The notes under the pieces are model-generated. The model was not told where the DNA came from. It saw only the letters and a list, made by a program, of their open reading frames with translations, and did not search any database. Source: Silene noctiflora (taxonomy: Eukaryota > Streptophyta > Magnoliopsida > Caryophyllales > Caryophyllaceae). From it: 47,301 nt of DNA. The stretch covers positions 136,094 through 183,394 of the forward strand of contig VHZZ01000326.1 in assembly GCA_009801015.1 (NCBI GenBank). The letters run 5' to 3'. Of the stretch, positions 1-10,127 are shown in pieces (positions within the stretch are counted from its first letter, which is position 1; every line of letters begins with the position of its first letter). Made by a program: the position numbers and the translations under genes.

Positions 1-1120
1 GTTTTTGGGTTGCTCAGAAATTTTGTTAGTAAGAAGGACAAACCGTCGGTTTCAGGCTACCACACAATGACACAAACATCTTTGACTTCTGTATGATTGC
101 TCTTGATCTGCATAATCAACGCCTTGCGCCACTTGAGAATATAAATGGTGTAGAGAATTATGTCATTGATGCCATCATTCTTTGTCAATGAAGATGACTC
201 AGAGTATGTTCAAGCCTCGTTTCATCAGGTGCACTGAATGGGTAGAGTCGAAAATGGGAGAAGATGATTGTTCTACCAGTACGGCAGTTCCGTTCTATTG
301 GTTAATAAACACACTGAGAACCACAGCTTAGTTATTTTTCCGCATTGGCTTCTGCAAGTTTAATTCGACTTTAAATAGGCCTCTGGAAATTGAGTGTTAT
401 GTCCCCTTTTTGTTCAATATATAGCTGTAAATCAAGTTTGATTCAGCCTTAGTTGCCATATTAGCACAAGTGCTTCACCCTTAGCTTTCCGAATTAGGTT
501 TCTATAATGCTATGAGATCGTCAACCCACTGTCTGTTTGCTTAATATTCAGTATTCCTTGGTTATTATAATAATGTTGATGAATATATGAAGAAAACAGA
601 AGAGACTTCCTCGCGCAGTGTAGCCTGTCTGTGTATTCAGAATGTAACCCTGGCCTCAAAATTTTCTATGCAGATCACTGTTTGTACCATAATTCAAATA
701 CTTGCTCAACGGTTCAATCAAGTACCTTACTGACGATGATAGTAAGACGGATCAGTCAAGGAAAAAGAAGAAGGCGAAACTTGAAAACTCAGAGAATGGA
801 AAAATAGACATAAACAAGGCTTTGACACTTGAACACTGGCATTTAAGAGCTTTGGTCTTGTCATCTCTTCATAAATGCTTCCTATATGATACTGATATGA
901 TTCCGGTAGTCTCAAGTTCATGGACTCCTCAAAGTTTCATCAACTGTTGAAGCCCGTTGTCTCGCAGCTTATTGTTAACCCACCAGCTTCTCTCAAAGAT
1001 CATCCATATGTACCATATATTGAAGAAGTAGATGATGTCTTAATTTCTTGTCTTGCTCAGTTAGCTATAACAACAGGTTCTGTTCTTTTGTGAAAGTCCC
1101 TGAATCATTAGATAAATTCC
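1..1120 (+). pseudogene. UTP10/HEATR1-like pseudogene fragment (C-terminal part)
   Basis: Pieces of a large nucleolar HEAT-repeat protein (U3 snoRNP factor UTP10, animal HEATR1/BAP28) can be read in order, but not in one frame. Around 85-185 one frame gives NIFDFCMIALDLHNQRLAPL. Around 190-300 a shifted frame gives MFKPRFIRCTEWVESK, close to the family's FRPLF..EWAES block (BP28CT region). Around 690-890 comes FKYLLNGSIKYLTDDD, then a KKKKAKLE stretch and HWHLRALVLSSLHKCFLYD. After another shift, 922-1095 gives KFMDSSKFHQLLKPVVSQL and EEVDDVLISCLAQLAITTGS. Stops occur where the family has sense codons: TAA in VP*FKYLL and TGA in SVLL*KSL. About 300 bp separates blocks that should be joined, with an acceptor-like TTCTATGCAG near 673, so an intron seems retained. 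That points to a decayed genomic duplicate rather than a retrocopy. The 5' part lies outside the window. UTP10 acts in 18S pre-rRNA processing; this copy cannot encode it. Family recognised from memory, not searched. Confidence 0.72.
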
Positions 1121-1277
1121 TCACCGTTTGTAAAATCTCATACAACATTTTCTGTAGACAATTTGACGTAAGCAGAAATGTTACACAGTAGCTGTCTCTT
1201 GAGTCTTGACCCATGTAGAACAACGTAACTCCGGCAGTGTTCAACTGACAGTAACCATAATTGCTTCTACATACTCA

Positions 1278-1380
1278 ATTTTTTTTTTTTTTCAAATGAG
1301 CGAACTATGTCGCGGGTGAGAATCGAATCTCCAGAGGTAAGAAGGCTCTTACTACTTGAGCTAACTCTTGTTCTCGACAT
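1278..1380 (-). mobile_element. tRNA-derived SINE with A tail
   Basis: Read on the minus strand it has a pol III A-box-like segment (TAGCTCAAGTAGT, about 1351-1363), a B-box-like segment (AGATTCGATTC, 1320-1330) and a terminal poly-A (the T run at 1279-1292). The A-box to B-box order and spacing and the A tail fit a short plant SINE. No target duplication was identified. No cloverleaf can be drawn, so this is not a functional tRNA gene. Confidence 0.6.
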
Positions 1381-1624
1381 AATCACTTTGTAAAAAGTAA
1401 CCACAAAAATTTCTTTTAGAAAAGATGTGTGCAAATACATTCAATTTGGATCCTCTTCATTACCTATCAACGATGTAGATATTATCTCGAAATGATCTAA
1501 CGATAAACATTCATTAAGTAATGGATGGTGATGTGTAAGACAAATAATATATTAAAATGAACATATTCAAGGTGACGGACCATCCATTGCTTTTAAGGTA
1601 ATAGAGAGAATCTTAACTCAAATA

Positions 1625-1822
1625 CACAAATTCTCATTGAAGACGGACACTATCTGTCACAAGCTGAAGACGGATAATGCCCCTCTCACAATAAGGCAAG
1701 TGTGAGGACAAGTTGGGGAGAAATGGAGAACCCCATAGATAATGTCACTTGCATATTATGAGAGGGACAACATCCGTCTTCACCTTGTGATGGATAGTGC
1801 TCGTCTTCAATGAGAATTTGTG
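1625..1822. mobile_element. fold-back MITE with TA target duplication
   Basis: The ends are long inverted repeats: CACAAATTCTCATTGAAGAC on the left, its complement on the right, flanked by TA on both sides (1623-1624, 1823-1824). GAAGACGGA-type words recur symmetrically inside, so the element can fold into one long hairpin. The TA duplication suggests a Tc1/mariner (Stowaway-like) origin, although the tips differ from the CTCCCTCC family seen elsewhere in this window. Noncoding. Confidence 0.65.
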
Positions 1823-1853
1823 TACATTTATATCCCGAAAGTAGGGCTTAAAT

Positions 1854-2638
1854 TAGAGCCGATCAAAAGCGGGCTTGGGCTGGACACGGGCCGGGCCCAT
1901 CTGCTAAAAAGTGTGTGACGGGCCTTATTTCACAGCACGAGCCCGCAAAGCGGGGTAATTTCCACTACCGTAACCGCGCACTTCGAGAAAGTGGGCCGGC
2001 CCGCAGTTGACTAAAATCAAATACAAAAATTAGTGTTTCTATTAAAAATAAGAGTTTTTGCTATATCCTGCAAAAACTTAACAATTGTCTTTAAAAGTTT
2101 ACACTTAATAAAATATACGGAGTACTAATCTTCAAAGTTAGGTTGACTAGATTTTGAAAAAAAAATACAAGTTTGGCAATATTCTCATACAAACATCAAA
2201 AAGTTCGTTTTTGCCTTGGCCTTTGTGCGGCATTATTGGCGGTTACATGCACCCCCGTGTAAATACTTGAAAAGTATATCTTTATAGGACAAACTCGTTA
2301 GCATGTTCGTTCTCGCGGCAAGTGTAAATACCGACAATCTCCCACTTATATGTAAGGCATAAGTATTCATTTGTGCTATCTAATTGGTTTAGAGTGTACA
2401 AATTGTAAATGAAATGAGCAAAGAACGGCGCAGGGGGAGGACTGAGTGTTTGGGGACTTTTGTGACGTTACTTTTAATAGCGGGCTATCCATGGGCAATT
2501 TTGTTTAATCCAAGCCCGTCCATTTATTTTAGCAAGTCTCATTTTCTTGTACGTTACCCATTTATTTTTTTTATTTTTCTAGTCTAATCACGCTATTTTA
2601 GCGGGCCGAACGAGTCAGCCCGCAATTGATTAGCTCTA
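1854..2638. mobile_element. non-autonomous hAT element (785 bp)
   Basis: Terminal inverted repeats TAGAGCCGATCAAAAGCGGGC on the left and the complement of TAGAGCTAATCAATTGCGGGC on the right. The flanks are GCTTAAAT (1846-1853) and CCTTAAAT (2639-2646), an 8-bp target duplication with one mismatch. The GC-rich GGGCCGGGCCC-type subterminal blocks are typical of plant hAT elements with TAGRGCTG-like tips. No transposase reading frame is present. Confidence 0.72.
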
Positions 2639-2784
2639 CCTTAAATGAAGAATTATATCACTTTACATAGTACATGCATACAGACTTACTGGTGTTACAC
2701 CATTATTGAAAAAATATGTGAGAATTGACTTTTTTTTTTATTACTTCATTCCTTAGTTAAGTTTGTCAATTCCTTAAACTAATA

Positions 2785-3311
2785 CTTCCTCTCATCCAAA
2801 CCAAAGGTAACATTTGTTTTATCACACTTGTCGAGACACGTTTTGCAATGCGAATATCTTTAGTTACACATAGGGGCGTCTTGAATAATTTGAAGGCCCT
2901 ATGCAACCATGAAAAAGAGGCCCGCAAAATTTATTGAGATGCTTTACAAGTTTACATATACTCCATTAAAAATTAACAAAAATAGCCATCGCAGGGCTCG
3001 AACTCGGGGCTCGTAGGACATGGGCCAATCTCCAACTCTCCAACCACTACGTCATCACATTATTATTGATTAAGGATAGAATTTGGAGGCCCAGTTCGCT
3101 CGCGCAGCCTGCACCTGGTCTTAGCCGCCGCTGGTTACACATTATTAAAATTATAAAAATTTGATATCCATATAACATTCATGACGATAAATCAAACAAG
3201 ATTTTACATGACTATATTTTGTCTTATAGATTAAGAATAATATCAAAGATTGTCTACGATCATAAATAGTGCCAAAACAAAAGTGTTACCTTTGATTTGG
3301 ATGAGAAAGAG
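2785..3311. mobile_element. Stowaway MITE split by an hAT MITE
   Basis: Left end CTTCCTCTCATCCAAACC and right end (as complement) CTCTTTCTCATCCAAATC, flanked by TA at 2783-2784 and 3312-3313. The next bases, AAAGGTAACA, also match in inverted orientation. The original element is about 256 bp once the inner insertion at 2872-3134 and its extra target copy are removed. Noncoding. Confidence 0.72.
2872..3134. mobile_element. hAT MITE nested in the Stowaway MITE, with tRNA-like interior
   Basis: Exact 8-bp duplications TTACACAT flank the insert (2864-2871 and 3135-3142). The tips are short and imperfect (AGGGGCGTCT against AGCGGCGGCT), matching the plant hAT end type CAGGGGCGGA. Inside, read on the minus strand, is a tRNA-like stretch with a B-box-like AGTTCGAGCCC (around 2995-3010) and an A-box-like TAGTGGTTGGAGAG (around 3040-3052). 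Noncoding. Confidence 0.65.
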
Positions 3312-3354
3312 TATATTGATTAATACTTGTAGCCTTGTAGGTGTTTAATAATAA

Positions 3355-3540
3355 GGCCTCGTCTACATCGTCAACCAAACGAATTTAGCTAATTCAGTGA
3401 ACCCTTCTAGATAATTGCAAACTCCGGTGTAATTGAATTCCTACCTCGTCAACCAAACGGATTTAGCTAATTCAGTGAATTTCATATGAGAGCTTAATTC
3501 CCTCGGAAGAGTTTTATCCAACGGACAACCAAACAAGGTC
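3355..3540. mobile_element. Tourist-like (PIF/Harbinger) MITE
   Basis: Flanked by TAA on both sides (3352-3354, 3541-3543). The ends are GGCCTCGT on the left and AACAAGGTC on the right, complementary with one or two mismatches. Internally GTCAACCAAACG followed by ATTTAGCTAATTCAGTGAA occurs twice (about 3368 and 3449), a short direct duplication. Noncoding. Confidence 0.55.
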
Positions 3541-3543
3541 TAA

Positions 3544-4190
3544 CTTCATGGAACCATATTTTGAACTTTGAACCCTGGACTCGTCCTTATATAGGTACTG
3601 TGTACCAGCATAACTTCCATTATTTTTATCTCTTGAATTATTTGAGAAAATATATATTGAAATGTATGAGACAATTTTAACTTACAACTAAATTAATTAA
3701 TGGATGATTCTCANTTTTTTTTTTTTTTTTTTTGGTGCGAAGAGATGATTCTCATTTAGTAATATTGTTAGAAAGTTACTCCGTAATACGCTAATTTAAG
3801 GAAATTAACTTATGTGAACTATTTAGAAAAAAAAAAAGAAAAAACTTATACACGTAATTTTCATGCCGGAAAGCAACAATTCTGAAATGGCTCCGCCACA
3901 ACTTCAAAACAAGAAAATTTATGAAAAATATTATATAACTCCAAACATAAATAAAATTCGTACATTATATTATTATACCATATAGATATGAAATCCAAAT
4001 TTAATTATCATAGATTAATGTCATTTACGTCTCCTACAAAATACTTAAATTCCCAATTAAAGACAAACTTAAACAAAAGTGGTCCCCACCTTAATTAAAA
4101 ACTTTCAACAAATGCAAAGTGGCGGAAAAACCGTCACATATCTTTTTTAATTACTTTGATTTAATGCCAATCAAGATGCATTGCTTCCAC
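3544..4190. other. intergenic stretch, no gene seen
   Basis: AT-rich DNA between the repeat stack and the ROPGAP leader. It contains a T run with one undetermined base (about 3714-3735), which looks like a sequencing-difficult homopolymer. No reading frame or element ends were recognised. Confidence 0.5.
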
Positions 4191-4240
4191 TTTTCTTCTT
4201 CTTTCTCTTTCCTTTCTGTCAATTCTCTGATTAAAAATCA
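4190..4240 (+). promoter_or_regulatory. pyrimidine-rich core promoter/leader patch of the ROPGAP
   Basis: A strongly CT-rich run (TTCTTCTTTCTCTTTCC and neighbours) lies about 700 bp before the ROPGAP start codon. Such Y patches are common near plant transcription starts, so the 5' leader may begin here and include the tandem array that follows. No clear TATA box was identified. Inference only. Confidence 0.35.
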
Positions 4241-4410
4241 TTAAAATCATCAAAATTTGTTCTTTTGAGATAAATTATTCAACTTTATTTTGAAATTAAA
4301 CCAATACCCAACTTTGAATTTTGTCTAATTTGATTTAATTTTGAAAAAAAGAAAAGAAAATTTCCCCACTAAAATTGCCCAATTCATTTACCCATTTCAA
4401 TTAAAATCCC

Positions 4411-4890
4411 CAAATTGTAATAAAGATTTGTTCTTTAAACAATTTTTACAAAGATTAAGTGATTTATAAAGTACCCAATTAAAGTAATCTCTCAAAATGT
4501 AATAAAGTTTTAATTTTGGAACAATATTTTCAAAAATTGAGTGATTTGGAAAGTACCCATTAATCTCCCAAATTATAATAAAAATTTGATCGTTGAACAA
4601 CATTTTCAAAAAAAAAAAAAATGAGTGATTTGGAAAGTAGCCATTAAAGTAATCTCCCCAAATTGTAATAAAGTTTTGATTTTGAACAGTATATTATCTA
4701 AAAAACGAGAAATTACCGAGTACCCATCAAAGTAATCTGTCAAATTGTAACAAAGATTTGATTTTTGAACAATTTCTACAAAATTTGAGTAATTTTTTGA
4801 GAACCCATTTAACAAATTGTAATAAAGATTTGATCTTTGAACACGTTTTACAAAATTTAAGTAATTTTTTAAGAACCCATTAAAGTAAAT
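4411..4890 (+). repeat. tandem array of about six 72-90 bp units just upstream of the ROPGAP ATG
   Basis: Units begin near 4411, 4493, 4569, 4660, 4741 and 4813. Each starts with a variant of CAAATTGTAATAAAGATTTG, continues through TTTGAACAA and a TTGAGTGATTTGGAAAG-like core, and ends near GTACCCATTAAAGTAATCTC. Copies differ by substitutions, small deletions and an A-run expansion in unit 3, so the array is not recent. The last unit ends about 12 bp before the ATG at 4903. Two tiny reading frames fall inside it: ATG followed directly by TAA (4497-4502) and an eight-codon frame at 4621-4647. Confidence 0.8.
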
Positions 4891-4902
4891 TGATTAGCAA
4901 CA

Positions 4903-7900
4903 ATGACAGAAGTGTTACATTCACCATCACATTTCTCACCATCATCTCAAAGACCAAATTCTGATGCATTTTTCAGCACACCAAACCCTAATTCAAGCTC
5001 AAGCTCAAGCTCATCAACAATGGTGGAAATGGAGGGAAGAAGAGAGAGTAATGTAGGTGAAGAAGAAGAAGAAGAATTAGAGGGAGAAGAGTTTAAGAGA
5101 AGAGAGAAAGAAAGAGAAGAGCTTTCATTTTTAGCACTTTTGGTTGCATTATTGAGGAAATCTCTAGTTTCTTCATGTAGTGCTAGTAATAGAGAGATTG
5201 CTGTTATGGATATTGGTCAACCAACTGATGTTAGACATGTTGCTCATGTTACTTTTGATAGATTTGATGGGTTTTTAGGTTTGCCTGTTGAGTTTGAGCC
5301 TGAAGTTCCTAGGAGGGCACCTAGTGCTAGGTACATTTCTGATTTTTCGATTGTTGATTCATGTTAGTCGACCCCAAATTATTTCCGATTACGGATTTTG
5401 TTGTTGTTTGTGTTAATGTCTTATGTTTTTGATAATTTGAGTGTGATAAGGTGCTTTTTATTTTTGGTAGTATGAGGTCATAGTGTATTTTGTTGTTGTT
5501 GTTGTTGTTGTTGTTGTGTGATATGGGGTATTTTGTATTGTATTTTTGGTAGTATGAGATCATGTTACCATTTGGGTTTCATGAAGTTTTGTGCACAATC
5601 TGATTTATTCTTCCACTTGTGTATAAATGGAAGCTGGAATTTGTTAATTGTGCAAGTTACATTTCTTGAAAGTCGATTCATGTTAGCCGACCCCAAATTA
5701 TGTTGGAACTAAATAAAGGCTTTGTTGTCATTGTTGTTTATGGTAGAGTTTGGTGTCTTTGTTTATAATGTGAGTGTGATTTTGTACTTGATTAGTATGT
5801 TAGTATGTTAGAGATGATAATTGGGATTTGAGCATAATCTGAGATAAAGTATGGCAATGCTATTGTATTTTTGGTAGTATGAGGTCACTTGCCATTTGAG
5901 TTCATCAATTTTGGTGCATAATTTGATTTGATATCCACTTGTGTATTAATGGGAGATGGGATTTTGTTGATTGTGAAAAATCTTAAAGGAAAGTTGTACT
6001 TTACAATGTGATTTGGTACATTTTTGGGAAGTTATGATCTTTTTTTTTTTGACTGAGGTGCATAATGTAAGCTGTATGTTCAGTTTAATGAGGAATTGGG
6101 AGAATATGGCATTCTCTTTTGTGTGGAAATTTAGGGCTTGAGTGGCTGACTTTTGTTTTGTGTTGCGGTATTAGCGACTTAACATGAAGAAGTGAGAACT
6201 TCATCCGAATCATGCCTATATTATAATCAGGTTCATTCAGATATAATACTGTAAAATCGTAGGAACATTTCTTTTGTTTTGAGTGCAGCAAATTTGTTCT
6301 TACAGAAGTGGTCTAAGTTACAAGTTTTTATACTTTTCTTTTGCTTGCTCTGGTCATTAGGGCTGGTTGTTGGTTGTTGTGCATGCATGAACGGAGCTTG
6401 ATTTCTGTAGTTGCTGTATTCTTAATTACAAGTCTGTGCTTAAGTTGATGCTTCTCTTCATTGGACTTTCATTCTTGAGAATTCAAGCATGTTCATTCTC
6501 ACTTTGCTTGACCCCACATGAACATGACTTGTGTTCACCATGATCTAATTTGGCAACATTCTCCGTTACATGAAACAACCTTTGCATTTGTAGGTTGTAG
6601 TATCATTTGGTTAGGAAATAGGAAGTAATGTAAATTATAATTGATGCTTTTTGTATACTTTTTGTAATCGACCTGATTGCTTCTAGATCACTACATTCTT
6701 GTTTAGAGAGTCGTAAAAACTATCCCAGATTTGCTGCATGTGTAATATCATCACTTTCAACTAAGATGAGTTTTGCTGGACATTTTTATTTCCTTACTGA
6801 TACTCCCGTTATATGTTGGATGAATTAAAATCAGAATCATTGTGATTGTCACTTCCAATTAAGGCTCACCAACTCCATTTCCATGGCCATAAGATAGGCA
6901 TTTTCGCAGCATCACCTCACCTACCATATTGAGGCTAAACATGACATGTGAGAACTTGGAAATATGATAAGCCCCTATCAATGTGTTGGCCAATGGTCAT
7001 GTTCAGATTTAATAATGCGTCAATCAGTGTCTTGAAGTGTTTGGAGTATGGGTATGGCAAACCCCTTTCAGTGTGTTATCAATCACTGTCTCCAGTTGAT
7101 TGGAGGGTAAGGGGATATTGCTCTCAGAATAATTTGTATGCTGTTTTGTGCTCAGGAGCTATTAGAAACATAAAACGAGTAAATCATGTTACCTTGTGGT
7201 TACTAGAAAAGATGATCCTTTATTTTACGGTATATAGGAAGCAGTGCCTTTGTATCTATAAGGATGAACATAGTTCTATACTTCTTACCGCACCCGGAAT
7301 CCTTCTTTTTATTGGAGAAAACTACTAATCGTACTTTTATCATCTAATCTGATTGAATATCTTGAAATTACATGTCTACTTTCCTCTGGAATCCTGCAGA
7401 TGCATATTCAGTTTATCAATCCTTTTGATTTATAACTCCTTTCCTCGTCTTTAGTTCACTCCAGCTCAATCCAATATTGTCAGTTTGTCATCAACATTTT
7501 ACCGAAGAGTCGTTAGAGTACTCTGTATATTACATATGTAGATGCATCTTAACTTGCTTACTGCTATTGCCATGGTCGTTGATGATGTCACTCGTTAAAA
7601 GACGAAATCAAGCAACATAATTTCCTTGCAACAAATGAGGCTGTATCTTTTCTGATATGGCTTTTTGATCATTCTTTTATCTTGTAGTACATCTGTTTTC
7701 GGAGTTTCCACGGAATCTATGCAGCTTTCATTTGATGCTAGGGGTAACTGTGTGCCAACAATTCTTATATTGATGCAGAGGCGTCTCTATGCTCAAAATG
7801 GCTTGCAGGTAACTGCCATCCTTAATTCTTTCTTTATGCAGTTTCTGTCATTGTCTTATCAGAGTTGAATTAATCATTCAATACTAGTTTCGTGTTGGTT

Positions 7901-9329
7901 GAATTTCTCCTCATTATGTTTTTTAAAAAAGGTTTTGGATGAAATTTTGCTTCAACAAGGGTAAAAATTTATATGCAGGAGGAAGGAATTTTTAGAATTA
8001 CTGCAGACAACAGTCAGGAAGAGTTTGTCCGAGACCAGTTGAATCGGGGTTTAATACCAGATGATATAGATGTTCACTGTTTAGCAGGTCTTATCAAGGT
8101 ATGCATGTCGATTAACATCATTTGTCCATAATCCACTTTATTTAATTTCGTATGACTGGTATTGTTAGATAATCTTGTTTTTGCTGCTTTCTTAAGCATA
8201 TGCTCTTAGATGCCGCTGCAAAAGATGAAAGAAACCTGATCATTATGTTCAGCACTAATTTATTTTTTACTGGGAATTCTGCAGGCTTGGTTTAGAGAAT
8301 TACCAACCGGGGTATTAGATCCATTGTCGCCCGAGGAAGTTATGCAGTGTGAGTCCGAAGAGGACTGTACTGAACTCGTGAGGCAGCTTCCTACAACCGA
8401 AGGTGCTCTGCTTGATTGGGCCATTAACTTGATGGCCGATGTCGTACTAGAAGAACACTACAATAAGATGAATGCGCACAATATTGCTATGGTTTTTGCT
8501 CCAAACATGACTCAGGTAGTTCCATCTATTTATTTTAACTTCAAATTGACACTATAAGAATCACATTTTTATTCTATTTTGTGGACACAAAAATGGTCGA
8601 TTCTCACTTGCAAAGCAGTCCCATAGGCAAACTATTAACTTTCTCGTACAAAAATCACATGTTCTCCAAATGGCTTTGATTTCCTTGAATGCCAAAGCGC
8701 AACTGGAACAATAATTCCCTTGGTCTATTGTACTGTTTTGATGTTTTCTAACTACGGTTTTCACTCAAGCAATCTAACTAGCTCTGAACTGTTATGTAAT
8801 GTAGATGGCAGATCCTTTGACCGCACTGATGTATGCAGTCCGAGTGATGAACTTTCTCAAAACCCTAATTACTAAAAGACTGCAAGATCGAGAAGATTCT
8901 AGGATCGAGCCACCACCTGTCATGTGTGCTGGGCCTTCTGACGAGAGTGGACACCAAAGCCCATCACAGCCATGTCTTCAAAGTGCTCTCGATGAAGATA
9001 CAGAAGGTTCGGAGCCAGTCCCACTTCACTACCACTCTGATGATGAATCTTTTTCGTACACTCCTAGTAAGCAGACTGATGACGGAGGAGAATCTGATGA
9101 CTCACCTTTCCACTGGCATTCATTCAAGGGCTTGCAAGCTAGCCTAAAACTCGGTTCGGAACACATGTTCCAAGTCCCCAGGTCTGCTCAGTTGAGTAAT
9201 TCTGAAGACAGAAAGGAGCTGGTGACTGTCAACAGTATGCAGCCTGAGGGACCCACTGAGAAACCAAAGAGTCTTTGCAACCTGAGCCGCATAAGCTCAA
9301 CGACTGAGCGCATTGAGGCTTGGCGATGA
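4903..9329 (+). CDS. ROP (Rho of plants) GTPase-activating protein with CRIB domain
   Basis: Speeds GTP hydrolysis by plant ROP GTPases at the plasma membrane and cytosol, switching off ROP signals in polar growth, hypoxia and defence (family knowledge). Exons by translation and splice sites: 4903-5330, 7688-7808, 7979-8098, 8285-8515, 8805-9329. Phases join exactly to give 474 residues, within the usual range. Residues 1-100 are Ser-, Glu- and Asn-rich. The CRIB motif (IGQPTDVRHVAHVTFDRFDG) is at 104-123. The RhoGAP domain covers about 150-330, with the catalytic arginine finger in EEGIFRI (Arg189) and the conserved block KMNARNIAMVFAPN-like in exon 4. The tail is Ser/Asp-rich and poorly conserved. 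The start is the first ATG after the tandem array and opens the N-terminal frame. Intron 1 is 2.36 kb and holds SINE tails. Context fits Arabidopsis ROPGAP genes, including At2g27440 next to the CPA gene. Confidence 0.93.
5357..5737 (+). repeat. two SINE-like 3' tails and a (TTG)n microsatellite in ROPGAP intron 1
   Basis: CATGTTAGTCGACCCCAAAT (about 5359) and CATGTTAGCCGACCCCAAAT (about 5680) are near-identical. They are followed by GGATTTTGTTGTTG and AAGGCTTTGTTGTCATTG respectively. A separate (TTG)n run of about nine units sits at 5491-5517. A GACCCCAAAT block followed by a TTG-rich tail is a common plant repeat and resembles TS-type SINE 3' ends. The first copy begins only about 25 bp after the exon 1 donor. 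No heads with A/B boxes were found, so these may be truncated copies. Confidence 0.45.
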
Positions 9330-9589
9330 ACCACTCTATTCCTAAAACCTAACTACTCTGTGTTACGCACTTGAAGCCTTAGATCTGTGGCTTTGAGGTC
9401 AGATAAGAATGAACTCTCGGTTTCTTATTTTTCGTGATCTTTTTTTTTTTTTTTTCCGTTATGATTCTTTTTACCTTGTAATCTTATGTGAATTAGCTCT
9501 CAAGTCTTAACTAGTACTAGCTCCGGTAAAATCTCTGAAATTTGTATTCATTAAGTGATTATCCATTTATCCCCAACTGTTTTCATGTA

Positions 9590-9730
9590 TGTTACTCAGA
9601 CTCGGGATTATATGAAATCGGTAAATGTCTAAGTCGGACTTGACTTTTTTATGAAACATATTCATGTGTTAATCTTAAAATGAATGTGTAGGTATCATGC
9701 TCATGTCTGAGTATTGAGTATCGTGCTTAG
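9590..9730 (+). repeat. dispersed repeat, copy 1 (CTCGG..GTCTAAGTCGGAC family)
   Basis: Located 3' of the ROPGAP. It shows GTTACTCAGACTCGGG, then AAATGTCTAAGTCGGAC, and ends with CATGCTCATGTCTGAGTATT and a second half. Related blocks appear at about 14460-14635, 20520-20690 and, split, at 43160-43250 plus 44100-44165. No coding potential and no clear terminal inverted repeats. Class unknown. Confidence 0.45.
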
Positions 9731-10034
9731 GTTGGCATGTCGCAATAAAGCTATGTTAAGGCCAAACCGGGCCTCGACTGTTTGCTCCGGCTGTTGCTTA
9801 CAAATATGTATTCAGTACATTTTATGTGGGTAAATGTCTTGCATTCTTCTGTCTTTGGTGGCTCATGTGAAGTGTAAGGTCCCGTACTTTTGGAGTTTAT
9901 TTTCATTCATCTTCACCCGTTGCTTCCTGTGCCCGATATATATCTTCTCATTTGATTTTATAGTCTCTAGACGGTAATTTAAAAATAGTGTAATCCGTAT
10001 ATACTCTTATGAAGTGTTTTTATTTAAAATAAAA

Positions 10035-10127
10035 CTAGTTTTAGTCCCGTGCAAAAATTGCACGGGTTATTTTTAAAACTATGATATACAAAATTTGTTA
10101 ACTTATGCGAATAATTTTTTTTTGTAT
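10035..10127 (-). mobile_element. Helitron 3' end running into the assembly gap
   Basis: Read on the minus strand: a 9-bp stem hairpin CCCGTGCAA/TTGCACGGG with a 3-base loop (10046-10066), seven bases, then the terminal CTAG (10035-10038) followed by T. Hairpin plus CTRR end before T is the Helitron 3' signature. The body would lie to the right, inside or beyond the N run, so its size and coding content cannot be judged. Confidence 0.6.

Noticed and set aside
4411..4890. CRISPR-like spaced repeats
   Set aside because: Eukaryotic context; the units are contiguous degenerate tandem repeats without unique spacers.
6948..7328. 126-residue frame in ROPGAP intron 1
   Set aside because: Lies wholly within an intron, shows no domain and has no splice or promoter support.
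8926..9147. 73-residue frame overlapping ROPGAP exon 5
   Set aside because: Out-of-frame shadow of the coding exon.
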